From the NCBI GenBank assembly GCA_945902735.1, contig CAMDNF010000113.1, positions 1 through 7,663 on the forward strand: a DNA stretch of 7,663 bases. Direction: 5' to 3'. Under the pieces are notes generated by a model that did no database searches, was not told the DNA's origin, and saw nothing but the letters and a program-made list of their open reading frames with translations. Each line of letters begins with the position of its first letter. Position 1 is the first letter of the stretch. Source of the stretch: SHWC01 sp945902735 (GTDB taxonomy: Bacteria > Pseudomonadota > Alphaproteobacteria > UBA828). Below are positions 1 through 7,294 of the stretch, piece by piece. A program made the translations under genes and the position numbers.

Positions 1-152
1 CATAAAGTTCCACTGTGAACATCCTTCCAGCCCCTCCATGCCCTTCAAGACATAAAGATGGCCTAGCAGGACCGGTACACTTTGCCGCCGCCTTCAGCAG
101 CCACATCAATGCCGGTTCAGTGGTACACTTTGCTCCCGCGATTTATACCGCA
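1..152. mobile_element. probable end of an IS21-family insertion sequence (partial, rest lies left of window)
   Basis: No transposase gene is visible, so this call rests on end structure only. Two direct copies of an 18-bp motif, ggtacactttgcNNccgc, lie at 74-91 and 122-139 and match at 16 of 18 positions. IS21-family elements (istA/istB) are known for several copies of such a repeat near each terminus, often reading like ggtacactttt, and for ends of the form TG...CA. A CA dinucleotide at 151-152, just beyond the second copy, is one possible outer edge; 158-159 is another. Codon use to the left of about 150 is poor, while to the right it becomes typical of the host, which suits a junction here. 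The left part (1-73) shows nothing else recognisable. The exact boundary, the orientation and the family remain inferred. Confidence 0.5.
74..139. repeat. pair of 18-bp direct repeats (74-91 and 122-139)
   Basis: The two copies read ggtacactttgccgccgc and ggtacactttgctcccgc, spaced 48 bp start to start. The first 12 bases are identical. This is the kind of transposase-binding repeat found at IS21-family termini. Chance duplication at this spacing is unlikely. The repeat is directly visible; the function is inferred. Confidence 0.75.
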
Positions 153-326
153 CCCATCATGCATCGCTTGCGCGGTGTCATCGATCACACCGAATTTGGC
201 GTGCTCGACATTAATAAGCCGTTCCTGCTTCATGCCGAGCTCGGCAGCGCCGAGTTCAAGCCGGGCGATACGGTCGAATCCCTGCTTGGCCGTGCCCAAG
301 AGGCCGCGCTCCGCGTCGCGGCCTGA
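153..326 (+). pseudogene. 3' remnant of an unidentified gene, cut by the probable IS element
   Basis: The frame that ends in TGA at 324-326 has strongly host-like codons (G or C in most third positions) from about 160 onward. It encodes about 55 residues, starting near MHRLRGVIDHTEFG and ending RAQEAALRVAA. Upstream of about 155 the same frame stays open, but its translation looks unlike a protein of this organism and runs through the direct repeats. The simplest reading is the C-terminal end of a longer gene whose front was displaced by the mobile element. An ATG at 159 could in principle start a 55-residue protein, but no Shine-Dalgarno sequence precedes it. I do not recognise the family; the segment has a charged, helix-like tail and no cysteines. 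A hairpin with a T-run follows at 345-368, as expected at a gene end. The real boundary could differ by some tens of bases. Confidence 0.45.
173..192. other. 20-bp near-perfect palindrome centred on ATCGAT
   Basis: The arms CGGTGT (173-178) and ACACCG (187-192) are exact reverse complements around the palindromic core ATCGAT (180-185). Only the pair 179/186 breaks the symmetry, so 18 of 20 positions are symmetric. It lies inside the coding remnant just right of the probable IS edge. It could be a dimeric protein-binding site, or a coincidence of codons (Arg-Gly-Val-Ile-Asp-His-Thr). Confidence 0.35.
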
Positions 327-344
327 ACGGACGCACCCCTCCCC

Positions 345-368
345 AACCCGGTTCTCTGGCTGGGTTTT
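345..368 (+). terminator. weak rho-independent terminator-like hairpin after the remnant gene
   Basis: AACCCGG (345-351) pairs with CTGGGTT (360-366), with one G-T wobble and an 8-base loop, and runs into four T residues (365-368). It begins 19 bases after the stop codon of the upstream remnant and about 40 bases before the next gene. The stem is short and the T-run is only four long, so activity is uncertain. Confidence 0.4.
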
Positions 369-406
369 GCATCGCCATAATTGGTCTTGAGTGATAGGCT
401 CGCCCC

Positions 407-1051
407 ATGCGGGTCGATATCATTTCCGATACCATTTGCCCCTGGTGCTATGTCGGTAAACGCCGGTTCGAGCGGGCTCTGCTCGCGCGTGCCGGCAACG
501 ATCCGGTCGAGATCGTGTGGTGGCCCTTCCAGCTTAATCCGAGCATGCCAGGCCAGGGCATGGCGCGGGCCTCCTATTTGGCTGAGCGCTTTGGCTCACC
601 CGAGCGCGCCTCCGAGATTTATCGCCAGGTTGAGGCCGCCGGCCGCGCCGAGGGCATCCCCTTCGCCTTTGACCGGATCGGGACGACGCCCAACACCATG
701 AACTCACATCGACTGATCGCGTTTGCCGGCGTAGCTGGTTGTCAGAATGAGATCGTTGAAATTCTTTTTCGACGCTATTTCGAGCAGGGTGAAAACATCG
801 GCGCGCTCGATGTCTTGATCGATTGCGCGGTGGAGGCTGGCTTGGAGAGCGAGCAGGTCCGCACCTTCCTCATCGGCGACGCCGCACGCGACGACGTCCA
901 AAATGGCGACGTCGCGGCCCGGCGCCTTGGCATCAATGGCGTGCCCTGCTTCATCATCGATGCACGCTATGCCATCTCGGGCGCTCAGGACCCAGACGTA
1001 TTCCAGCGTATTTTCGGCCTTGCCGATAATCCGTCTGAGGCGAGCGGTTAA
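407..1051 (+). CDS. FrnE-like DsbA-family thiol-disulfide oxidoreductase (2-hydroxychromene-2-carboxylate isomerase-like fold)
   Basis: The 214-residue product is a complete member of the DsbA/FrnE thioredoxin-fold group. It begins with a beta strand leading into the redox motif C11-P-W-C14, followed by YVGKRRFE, the usual FrnE signature (SDxxCPWCYxGKRR). A helical insertion carries NTMNSHRLIAFA (about residues 96-107), matching the conserved N-T-x-x-(S/A)-H-R-L element. The cis-proline loop is GVPCFI with P180, followed by RYAISGAQ. There is no signal peptide, so it is probably cytoplasmic, acting on protein or small-molecule thiols; the substrate is unknown. Three more cysteines are at 112, 140 and 181, the last directly after the cis-proline. 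The ATG at 407 is fixed by an in-frame TAG at 395-397. No clear Shine-Dalgarno precedes it; CATAAT at 376-381 is a possible -10 element giving a short leader. The gene converges on the AsmA-like gene with a 4-bp overlap. Confidence 0.9.
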   Translation: MRVDIISDTICPWCYVGKRRFERALLARAGNDPVEIVWWPFQLNPSMPGQGMARASYLAERFGSPERASEIYRQVEAAGRAEGIPFAFDRIGTTPNTMNSHRLIAFAGVAGCQNEIVEILFRRYFEQGENIGALDVLIDCAVEAGLESEQVRTFLIGDAARDDVQNGDVAARRLGINGVPCFIIDARYAISGAQDPDVFQRIFGLADNPSEASG

Positions 1052-4000
1052 CGATCTGTCTCTTTTGGCGGCTCGGTCGGCTGATTGTCATTTGTGCTCG
1101 GCGTACTCGGCCCATCGAAAATCAAGAACAGGTTTCTGAGAAACCCGGGCGCCAAAGCCGCCAGCGGGTTAACAGTGATCGTCGGTGTCTCCATCGGGCC
1201 CTGCACCGTGTAAGTGGCGGCGAAGATGCCGCCGCCCTCTTCGCCGCCCGACAAAATATCGCCAAGCAGCGGTATATCGCTCAAGAGGCTGTTGAGCGCA
1301 TAGGCCGGCACGATCGTGCCCCGAATATCCGTTTCATTGCTATCGAGCTTAACCGTGCCGCTCGCGGTCAACCCTAGTGCCGAGCCCGACGTCTTGGCGT
1401 CCTTGATCGTCACCAGATTATCAAACACGGTGAAGGGCATGGCGAAGTGATCGAAGCTCAAGCCCTCGCCGCTCAACACGTCGCCAATACCGGTCAGTGA
1501 GGCAAAGGCCAGCAAGTTCGCCAATGTCGAGGCTTTGCGAACCTTGTATTTTTCAATCTCGACCAGGCCTTCCACGGGCTCACCCGCCAACGAATCGAAT
1601 ATCCTCGCTTCGAGGTGAAGTTTGCCGCCAGTCGCATTATCAAAAATATCGAAAGCGCGCGCGACCGACCCTGCGTCATCCGAATCAACCACCAGCCGTC
1701 GATTGGCACCATCGGGCTCAATCCGAAGCCTGAGCGCCCCGCCGCTCGCCAATTTTCCATCGAGAAATGCAGTGGTCAGGCCTTTATCGCCAAAGACCAT
1801 CCGGACCCGCGCCTCAGTCAGTTGCTGATCGACGCGTGTAATCAGTCGTTTGACATCGATATCGAGCTCCAAATTCTTAACCGGCTCACCACTTCGATGC
1901 ATCAGGTTGCCCAGATGCGGGCGAATATCCAGACTCTCGCCCTTGATAGAAATCTTTGCAGGGCCCTTGCCCTTGGGCGCCGGTTGAAACTGGGCCTTGG
2001 TGTCGGTTTGACCAACCAACATGTGCGTAATGTAGAGCTCCTTGAAGCCGGCAAGTGAGTCATCGAGGGTGGCGTTGCCTTCGAAGCGAGCGTCTTTCGC
2101 TTGCAATACGAAGTTCGAGATCTTACCTGGGCCACTTTTCGGCAAATCAAGATTCAGCGCGAGATTGCCCTCCACGCCTGACGCCTTCTCCCAATAGAGC
2201 TCAGGCAAGGCAAGTGTCGCCTCCTTCAAATCCATGACGGCGGTGGCGTTACGCTTTTTCCGATCGCTATCGGTATAGCGAAACACTGTCGGCACCGGGC
2301 CCGATAAATAGGGCGCAAGGGAAACGCCCAAACGTTGACGTGCGGCGTCGTCGAGCGTGGCCGAGATTTCGTAGCGGCTGAGAAACGGCGCATCGGGGGA
2401 GAAGTTTTCACGCCAGGAAATATCGCTGGGTACCTCTTCGATTTTCATCGTGCCTTTGACGTCGAGGCCGCTTGCCGAATCGACCGAGACATCGAAAGCA
2501 CCATCGCTCGTCTTGAAATTGCCCAGCACGCCCTCGATCGCCAGGCCCTCGACGGTGGCCTTGGCACTCAAATTAATGGCTTCGGCCTTTAGACGTTTCA
2601 GCATGGGGAATTGGGCTCCCATTTGCCCCCGCACATGCCCCTTCACCTGCGCGGGCTTAAGGCCAACGCGGCTCACATAACCCAATCGCGGCAAATCCAG
2701 AATCTCCAAAACGTCTTGCGCTTCGCCGTCGAGTTCGGCCACCACGCTCATCAAGGGGCTGTCTGCCGTCAAATCGCGCATTTCCGCGCGCCCCTGGATC
2801 GCCTTCACCGGTCCAAGCATGCCGTCCCGCATGGTCACGGTCATTGTAAGACCATCGGTGTGACCCGTGCCTTCGACGCCGGTAACCTTCGGCAGGCCGT
2901 TCAAATAATTCATCGTGGCATCGGCGAATTCGTAATCGACCATGATTTCGCCGGGCTTAATGCTATTAAAGCCCCCGGGTAGCAGGCGCTCTTCGGGCAG
3001 CTTCACGCTCGCCGTCAAGCGGTTCATCACGCCCGAGCTGGCATTGGCAAGGACCCAATCGCGCCCGCCCGCGGCAATCGTTTGCGGCCAATAGCGTCCG
3101 AGCTGATCGATCGGCACGTTGAGTAACACGAGCTCGCCATTGAAACTCGAGTTACCCGGTGTCTTGTCAATCAGGCCGGCGAAATTCATCGACGGACCTC
3201 CGAAATCGAGGAACAGGTCATCGATCTGAAGTTGTGTGCGATCCGCGCTTATGGCGCCACGGGCGCGACCGGTCACCACGTCGAGCGTTTCCGGCAACAC
3301 GCCGGGCACATTAAGCTGTCCCCGATCACTCGCCACGTCGAACGTGGTCTTGCCAAACTCGCCCTCGGCGCTGAGCGAAACACCAATCTTGCCCGTCATG
3401 GGAAGATCGAACGACCTCAAGGTATCGAGTTGCGGAATCATGGCAGCGAGATCGGCAGGGTTGACCCCGGTAATCCGCATTTGGCTGTCAATGACGCCAC
3501 TTGCGCGGTCATACACGGCCTCGCCAGAAATCGGCAGCGTAAGATCGCCGAGTTCGGCCACGAAGTTTAGATGCCCCACCAGGCCGCGCGGGTCGCGGTC
3601 GAACACGATATTAGTCGTTTGGGCGTATAGAATAAGACCCGCGCTCTCATCCTCAAACGTCAGAACCGCATCGCGCACACTGACGCGGCGCAGAAGGCCA
3701 AGGGGTCGATCGGGATCGCGCGGCGCCATGACGCCGGCCAATAGTCCTTCCACAGCCGGGTTGCTGGCGCCACCGCCAATTGTGTTGCCGACGCCGAAAC
3801 TAACCGAACCATCAAGCGCCCTGTGCAAGACCACTTCGGGACGCAGCAACTCGATGACCGTCGGTGAAACGCGGCCACGCAAAAGTTGGCGTCCGCTTAA
3901 ACCCACCGAAAGCTCGGGCACCGTGCCAAGGACAGCGCCATCGGCATTTTTCACCGTCACGCCGCGGACCGATATATCGAGCGAACGATCCCAACCCGCC

Positions 4001-4197
4001 CAAGTCAAGATTGTGTCGGTAAACTCCAGGCGATAGTCGAGGTCTTCCGCCTCGAACGCCTCGGCCAAATAGGGCGACAGGAAGCTAAGCGAAATCGGCC
4101 CCTCGGAAAGGCGCCAAGCCGCCACGGCGAACACAAGCGCGAGGCTGCCGAACAGCGCGGCCAGCACTTGAAATACCAGCTTGATTGCCCTGGTCAT
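1048..4197 (-). CDS. AsmA/YhdP-like envelope protein (DUF3971 region and AsmA-like C-terminal region)
   Basis: The 1049-residue product starts with a basic MTRAIK and one hydrophobic segment (about residues 7-28, VFQVLAALFGSLALVFAVAA), an uncleaved signal anchor in the inner membrane. The rest is a long, beta-rich periplasmic region. The middle carries DQLGRYWPQ (Y369-W370-P371) and GGRDWVLANASSGV, typical of the DUF3971 domain of YhdP-type proteins. The C-terminal region (about 910-1025) has GLTASGTVKLDSNETDIRG, a hydrophobic IPLLGDIL (G979), and VNPLAALAPGFLRNLF, the AsmA-like C-terminal signature. In E. coli, relatives (YhdP, TamB, YdbH) help move phospholipids to the outer membrane; the same role here is inferred. 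The frame can be extended to a TTG at 4221, adding eight polar residues before the anchor, but I prefer ATG 4197 because the better -10 box would place the transcript start next to that TTG. The gene is divergent from glnE, with 79 bp between them, and convergent with the FrnE-like gene. Confidence 0.85.
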   Translation of the reverse strand: MTRAIKLVFQVLAALFGSLALVFAVAAWRLSEGPISLSFLSPYLAEAFEAEDLDYRLEFTDTILTWAGWDRSLDISVRGVTVKNADGAVLGTVPELSVGLSGRQLLRGRVSPTVIELLRPEVVLHRALDGSVSFGVGNTIGGGASNPAVEGLLAGVMAPRDPDRPLGLLRRVSVRDAVLTFEDESAGLILYAQTTNIVFDRDPRGLVGHLNFVAELGDLTLPISGEAVYDRASGVIDSQMRITGVNPADLAAMIPQLDTLRSFDLPMTGKIGVSLSAEGEFGKTTFDVASDRGQLNVPGVLPETLDVVTGRARGAISADRTQLQIDDLFLDFGGPSMNFAGLIDKTPGNSSFNGELVLLNVPIDQLGRYWPQTIAAGGRDWVLANASSGVMNRLTASVKLPEERLLPGGFNSIKPGEIMVDYEFADATMNYLNGLPKVTGVEGTGHTDGLTMTVTMRDGMLGPVKAIQGRAEMRDLTADSPLMSVVAELDGEAQDVLEILDLPRLGYVSRVGLKPAQVKGHVRGQMGAQFPMLKRLKAEAINLSAKATVEGLAIEGVLGNFKTSDGAFDVSVDSASGLDVKGTMKIEEVPSDISWRENFSPDAPFLSRYEISATLDDAARQRLGVSLAPYLSGPVPTVFRYTDSDRKKRNATAVMDLKEATLALPELYWEKASGVEGNLALNLDLPKSGPGKISNFVLQAKDARFEGNATLDDSLAGFKELYITHMLVGQTDTKAQFQPAPKGKGPAKISIKGESLDIRPHLGNLMHRSGEPVKNLELDIDVKRLITRVDQQLTEARVRMVFGDKGLTTAFLDGKLASGGALRLRIEPDGANRRLVVDSDDAGSVARAFDIFDNATGGKLHLEARIFDSLAGEPVEGLVEIEKYKVRKASTLANLLAFASLTGIGDVLSGEGLSFDHFAMPFTVFDNLVTIKDAKTSGSALGLTASGTVKLDSNETDIRGTIVPAYALNSLLSDIPLLGDILSGGEEGGGIFAATYTVQGPMETPTITVNPLAALAPGFLRNLFLIFDGPSTPSTNDNQPTEPPKETDR

Positions 4198-4229
4198 GCG
4201 GTGACCGCTATCGTGCGGCAAATGTTTTC

Positions 4230-4235
4230 ATTGTA
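4230..4235 (-). promoter_or_regulatory. possible -10 box for the AsmA-like gene
   Basis: On the minus strand this reads TACAAT, one base from TATAAT, and would start transcription near 4223, about 26 bases before ATG 4197. No good -35 lies at the usual 16-18 bp spacing; ATGACA (4260-4265, minus strand) resembles a -35 but is 24 bp away, too far. A short inverted repeat, CCGC-aaa-GCGG (4236-4246), sits next to it. No convincing promoter for glnE on the other strand could be picked out in the same 79-bp region. Confidence 0.3.
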
Positions 4236-4276
4236 CCGCAAAGCGGCGCGGCTCGAACATGTCATCAGGCCCTTGA

Positions 4277-7200
4277 ATGTCTCTTCTCCCCTTCATAGCA
4301 GATATAACGAAACTGCCGAAACCTGCCGACGCAGACGCAGCGGCCCGGGGCATGGAGAATTGGGCTGCGCGACTCTCCGATGGTCCTGCCGGTAATAACA
4401 AGGCGCTTGCTGACTTCGCGGCCTCCGTGTTGCGCGATGAGGCCGGGCGCGCCTTGCTAGCCGCGTTGTTTGGCAATTCCACCTTCCTGGCGCAAGCGTT
4501 GTTAGCGGACCCGAATGTTCTTCATGCGATCGCAAGCCAGGGCCTCGAAACCAGCCTTCATCGCGTGATCGATGGTTTGGGAAATATAGACGCCGGAGGC
4601 TCTGAGCGAAGCGAGATCGCAAAGAGACTCCGGCTCGCACGGCGCCAGGCCGCGCTCATTATCGCAATCGCCGATATATCCGGTGCCTGGTCCCTTGAAC
4701 GCGTGACCGGCGCGTTGTCGGCCTTCGCCGATGCCGCGATCGATGCGGCGCTGGCGTCATTGCTGCACGAGGCCGCGAATGCCGGGCTATTCAAGCGGCC
4801 GAACCCAAGCCATCCAACGCATGAATGCGGCATCGCGATCATTGGCATGGGGAAGCTCGGCGCGCGCGAGCTCAATTATTCGAGCGATGTCGACCTCATT
4901 GTGCTGTTCGATCCCGAGCGCGTCGCGGCGCCCGCTGAAACCGATCTCGGTCGCGAAATGCAGCGGCTTACGCGTCAACTCGTCACGCTTTTGAGCGAGC
5001 GTACCTCCGACGGTTATGTTTTGCGTGTCGACCTCAGGCTGAGGCCCGATCCCGGCTCGACACCTCTTGCGATTTCGACCAACGCGGCCGAGACCTATTA
5101 TGAAACGCTCGGGCAGAATTGGGAACGCGCGGCGATGATCAAAGCGCGCCCGGTCGCCGGCGATCTGGAAACCGGTCATGACTTCGTTACGCGGTTGAAG
5201 CCCTATGTCTGGCGCAAACATCTCGATTTCGCCGCCATTCAGGATATTCATTCAATCAAGCGCCAAATCAATGCCCACAAAGGTCATCACGTGATCGCCC
5301 TGCATGGGCACGACATCAAGGTCGGCCGGGGCGGCATCCGCGAAATCGAGTTCTATGCGCAGACCCAGCAATTGATCTGGGGCGGTCGATTGCCTGAAGT
5401 ACGCATGGAGGCCACCTGCCCAGCCCTTCGCGCGCTTGCCGCGGTGGGGCGCACCGAACCCGAGGCGGCTGAAGAATTGATCGAGGCCTATCGATTCTTT
5501 CGCCAATTGGAGCATCGCATCCAAATGGTGGCCGATGAGCAGCGGCACAACCTTCCGCTCGATGACGCAGGCTTTGCCGGGATCGCCCGCTTCATGGGCT
5601 ATTCAGAGCCACGCGCATTTGGCGCGGTTTTAACTGAATATTTGGAACGGGTTGAACGCCGCTATGCCGCGCTATTTGAGGATGCCCCGGCGCTGGGTTC
5701 GGGTGAAGGCAATCTTGTCTTCACTGGCACCGAAGATGACCCCGACACGCTCCACACCCTGAGCGCACTCGGCTTCACGACGCCGGCGCCGATTGCGGCC
5801 TGCATTCGTGGTTGGCACCATGGACGCATCCGCGCCATGCGCTCGACGCGCGCCCGCGAATTGTTAACCGAGTTGACGCCGGCGTTGTTGAAGGCGCTCG
5901 GTCAAACCGCCAATCCCGACGCGGCATTCATGAAGTTCGATGAGTTTCTGTCGAACCTGCCGGCCGGCGTGCAGCTCTTTTCGCTGTTCTATTCCAACCC
6001 GCGTCTGCTCGGCGAGGTCGCCGAGGTGATGGGCAGCGCGCCCCGCCTTGCCGATCAATTGAGCCGCAGGCCAGGTCTGATCGAGGGCATGTTGACCGGC
6101 GATTTCGACGCCACCCTCCCCCCGCGCGACGCGCTGCGGGCCGAACTTGAGGCCACTCTGGCCAATGTCGGCGATTTTCAGGACGTACTCGATGTCGTCC
6201 GTCGTTATGTGCATGACCGTGAATTTCAGGTCGGCCGCCAATTGTTACGCTCCAAGATCGATGCCGCCGGCGCTACGGCGGCGTTGAGCGATCTGGCCGA
6301 GGCGGGCCTTCTGGTCCTGTTATCGCGGGTCGACGCCGAATTTGTGAAGGCCCATGGCCGAATTCCTGGCGGCGGGCTGGCCTTGCTGGCGCTCGGTAAG
6401 CTCGCGTCGCGTGAACTCACCTTTGGGTCGGACCTTGACCTTGTGTTCGTCTACCAGGCCCCACACGGCCTCGATGCCATGTCGGATGGCGGACGCCCAC
6501 TGGCGGCCAGCCAATATTATGCGCGGTTGAGCCAGCGATTGGTCGGCGCGGTCACAGCCATGACGCCGGAAGGCCGCCTTTACGAGATCGATACGCGCTT
6601 GCGCCCATCGGGCAGCGCGGGTCCGGTGGCCTCGGAAATCGGCAGTTATCTGCGCTACCAAGCGGAGGCGGCCTGGACCTTCGAGCATATGGCCTTGACG
6701 CGCGCGCGCGTCCTCATCGGCCCGCCGGATTTGGCCCGCGCGCTTGAAGACGGCATCCGCACCGTGCTGACGCACCCCCGTGATCCCGATCACCTTGTCG
6801 TCGACGTGGCCGACATGCGCGCGCGCATCGATGCCGAGCACGGCACGGATAATTCTTGGATGCTCAAGCACAGCCGCGGCGGCCAACTCGATTTGGAGTT
6901 CATTGCCCAATACCTTTTGTTACGGGAGGCCGCCACGCACCCGACGGTGCTGACGCGTTCGGCGACCGAGGCGTTCGAGCGCTTAGGGGCAGTCGGGACC
7001 ATCAGTGCCGATGAGGCGCGCGTGCTTGCCGGCATGACGCGTTTTTTTCTGGCACTCCAAGTCTTGTTGAGGCTGACCGTGGGCACGGCACGCGAGGAAG
7101 CGCGCTTTCCCATTGGGGTGCGACAGGTGCTGGCGCGCTCGACCGGCATGACGGATTTTGACGCGACCAAGCGCCGATTGATCGACGCGCAGGCCTATGT

Positions 7201-7294
7201 GCGCGCCTATTTCGAGCGTAGCATTCGTCGCCCAGCGGCGGCGGCGCGCGAGCGCCTCAAAGCACGCGAGCAAACGGGGGAGACAAGTCAATGA
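4277..7294 (+). CDS. glnE: bifunctional glutamine synthetase adenylyltransferase / adenylyl-removing enzyme (ATase)
   Basis: This 1005-residue cytoplasmic enzyme attaches AMP to, and removes it from, a tyrosine of glutamine synthetase, under control of PII and glutamine. Both nucleotidyltransferase halves are intact. The N-terminal, AMP-removing half has GMGKLGARELNYSSDVDLI with metal-binding-type D204 and D206, and the downstream signature DIKVGRGGIREIEF (346-359). The C-terminal, AMP-adding half has ALGKLASRELTFGSDLDLVF with D719 and D721, and KHSRGGQLDLEFIAQ (864-878). These acidic pairs fall close to the E. coli positions (173/175 and 701/703), and the length is in the normal range. The start is well fixed: an in-frame TGA lies immediately before ATG 4277. 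The Shine-Dalgarno is weak (CAGG). The stop overlaps the next gene's start (ATGA), so the two are co-transcribed and probably translationally coupled. No frameshift or motif loss is visible. Confidence 0.97.
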   Translation: MSLLPFIADITKLPKPADADAAARGMENWAARLSDGPAGNNKALADFAASVLRDEAGRALLAALFGNSTFLAQALLADPNVLHAIASQGLETSLHRVIDGLGNIDAGGSERSEIAKRLRLARRQAALIIAIADISGAWSLERVTGALSAFADAAIDAALASLLHEAANAGLFKRPNPSHPTHECGIAIIGMGKLGARELNYSSDVDLIVLFDPERVAAPAETDLGREMQRLTRQLVTLLSERTSDGYVLRVDLRLRPDPGSTPLAISTNAAETYYETLGQNWERAAMIKARPVAGDLETGHDFVTRLKPYVWRKHLDFAAIQDIHSIKRQINAHKGHHVIALHGHDIKVGRGGIREIEFYAQTQQLIWGGRLPEVRMEATCPALRALAAVGRTEPEAAEELIEAYRFFRQLEHRIQMVADEQRHNLPLDDAGFAGIARFMGYSEPRAFGAVLTEYLERVERRYAALFEDAPALGSGEGNLVFTGTEDDPDTLHTLSALGFTTPAPIAACIRGWHHGRIRAMRSTRARELLTELTPALLKALGQTANPDAAFMKFDEFLSNLPAGVQLFSLFYSNPRLLGEVAEVMGSAPRLADQLSRRPGLIEGMLTGDFDATLPPRDALRAELEATLANVGDFQDVLDVVRRYVHDREFQVGRQLLRSKIDAAGATAALSDLAEAGLLVLLSRVDAEFVKAHGRIPGGGLALLALGKLASRELTFGSDLDLVFVYQAPHGLDAMSDGGRPLAASQYYARLSQRLVGAVTAMTPEGRLYEIDTRLRPSGSAGPVASEIGSYLRYQAEAAWTFEHMALTRARVLIGPPDLARALEDGIRTVLTHPRDPDHLVVDVADMRARIDAEHGTDNSWMLKHSRGGQLDLEFIAQYLLLREAATHPTVLTRSATEAFERLGAVGTISADEARVLAGMTRFFLALQVLLRLTVGTAREEARFPIGVRQVLARSTGMTDFDATKRRLIDAQAYVRAYFERSIRRPAAAARERLKAREQTGETSQ
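7276..7283 (+). promoter_or_regulatory. strong ribosome binding site for the peroxiredoxin gene, inside glnE
   Basis: GGGGGAGA ends seven bases before ATG 7291. It is the only purine-rich, near-consensus Shine-Dalgarno in the window and fixes the start of the downstream gene. Because it lies in the last codons of glnE, ribosomes finishing glnE would pass over it. Confidence 0.7.

Noticed and set aside
1..56. Repeated cataaag (positions 1 and 51) and a stretch that, inverted, loosely resembles the IS repeat (agtggaacttt)
   Set aside because: Seven bases of identity and a gapped resemblance are too weak to call a third terminal repeat.
1615..2058. Plus-strand open frame of 147 codons inside the AsmA-like gene
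   Set aside because: It overlaps a long conserved minus-strand coding region and looks like a codon-bias shadow.
3236..4036. Long plus-strand open frame of 266 codons opposite the N-terminal part of the AsmA-like gene
   Set aside because: It is a shadow of a GC-rich gene on the other strand. Its translation is rich in Ser, Arg, Pro and Thr with no recognisable domain, while the minus-strand frame has clear AsmA-type signatures throughout.
4198..4276. Search for a nitrogen-control operator or sigma-54 promoter upstream of glnE
   Set aside because: No GG-N10-GC element of the sigma-54 type with its TGGCAC/TTGCA context, and no clear NtrC-like palindrome, could be seen in the 79-bp region.
4787..5251. 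Minus-strand open frame of 154 codons inside glnE
   Set aside because: It is antisense to the N-terminal catalytic motif of GlnE, with no domain signature and no supporting start signals.
6320..6910. Minus-strand open frame of 196 codons inside glnE
   Set aside because: It lies antisense to the conserved C-terminal catalytic half of GlnE, has no ribosome site and no recognisable motifs; expected by chance at this GC content.
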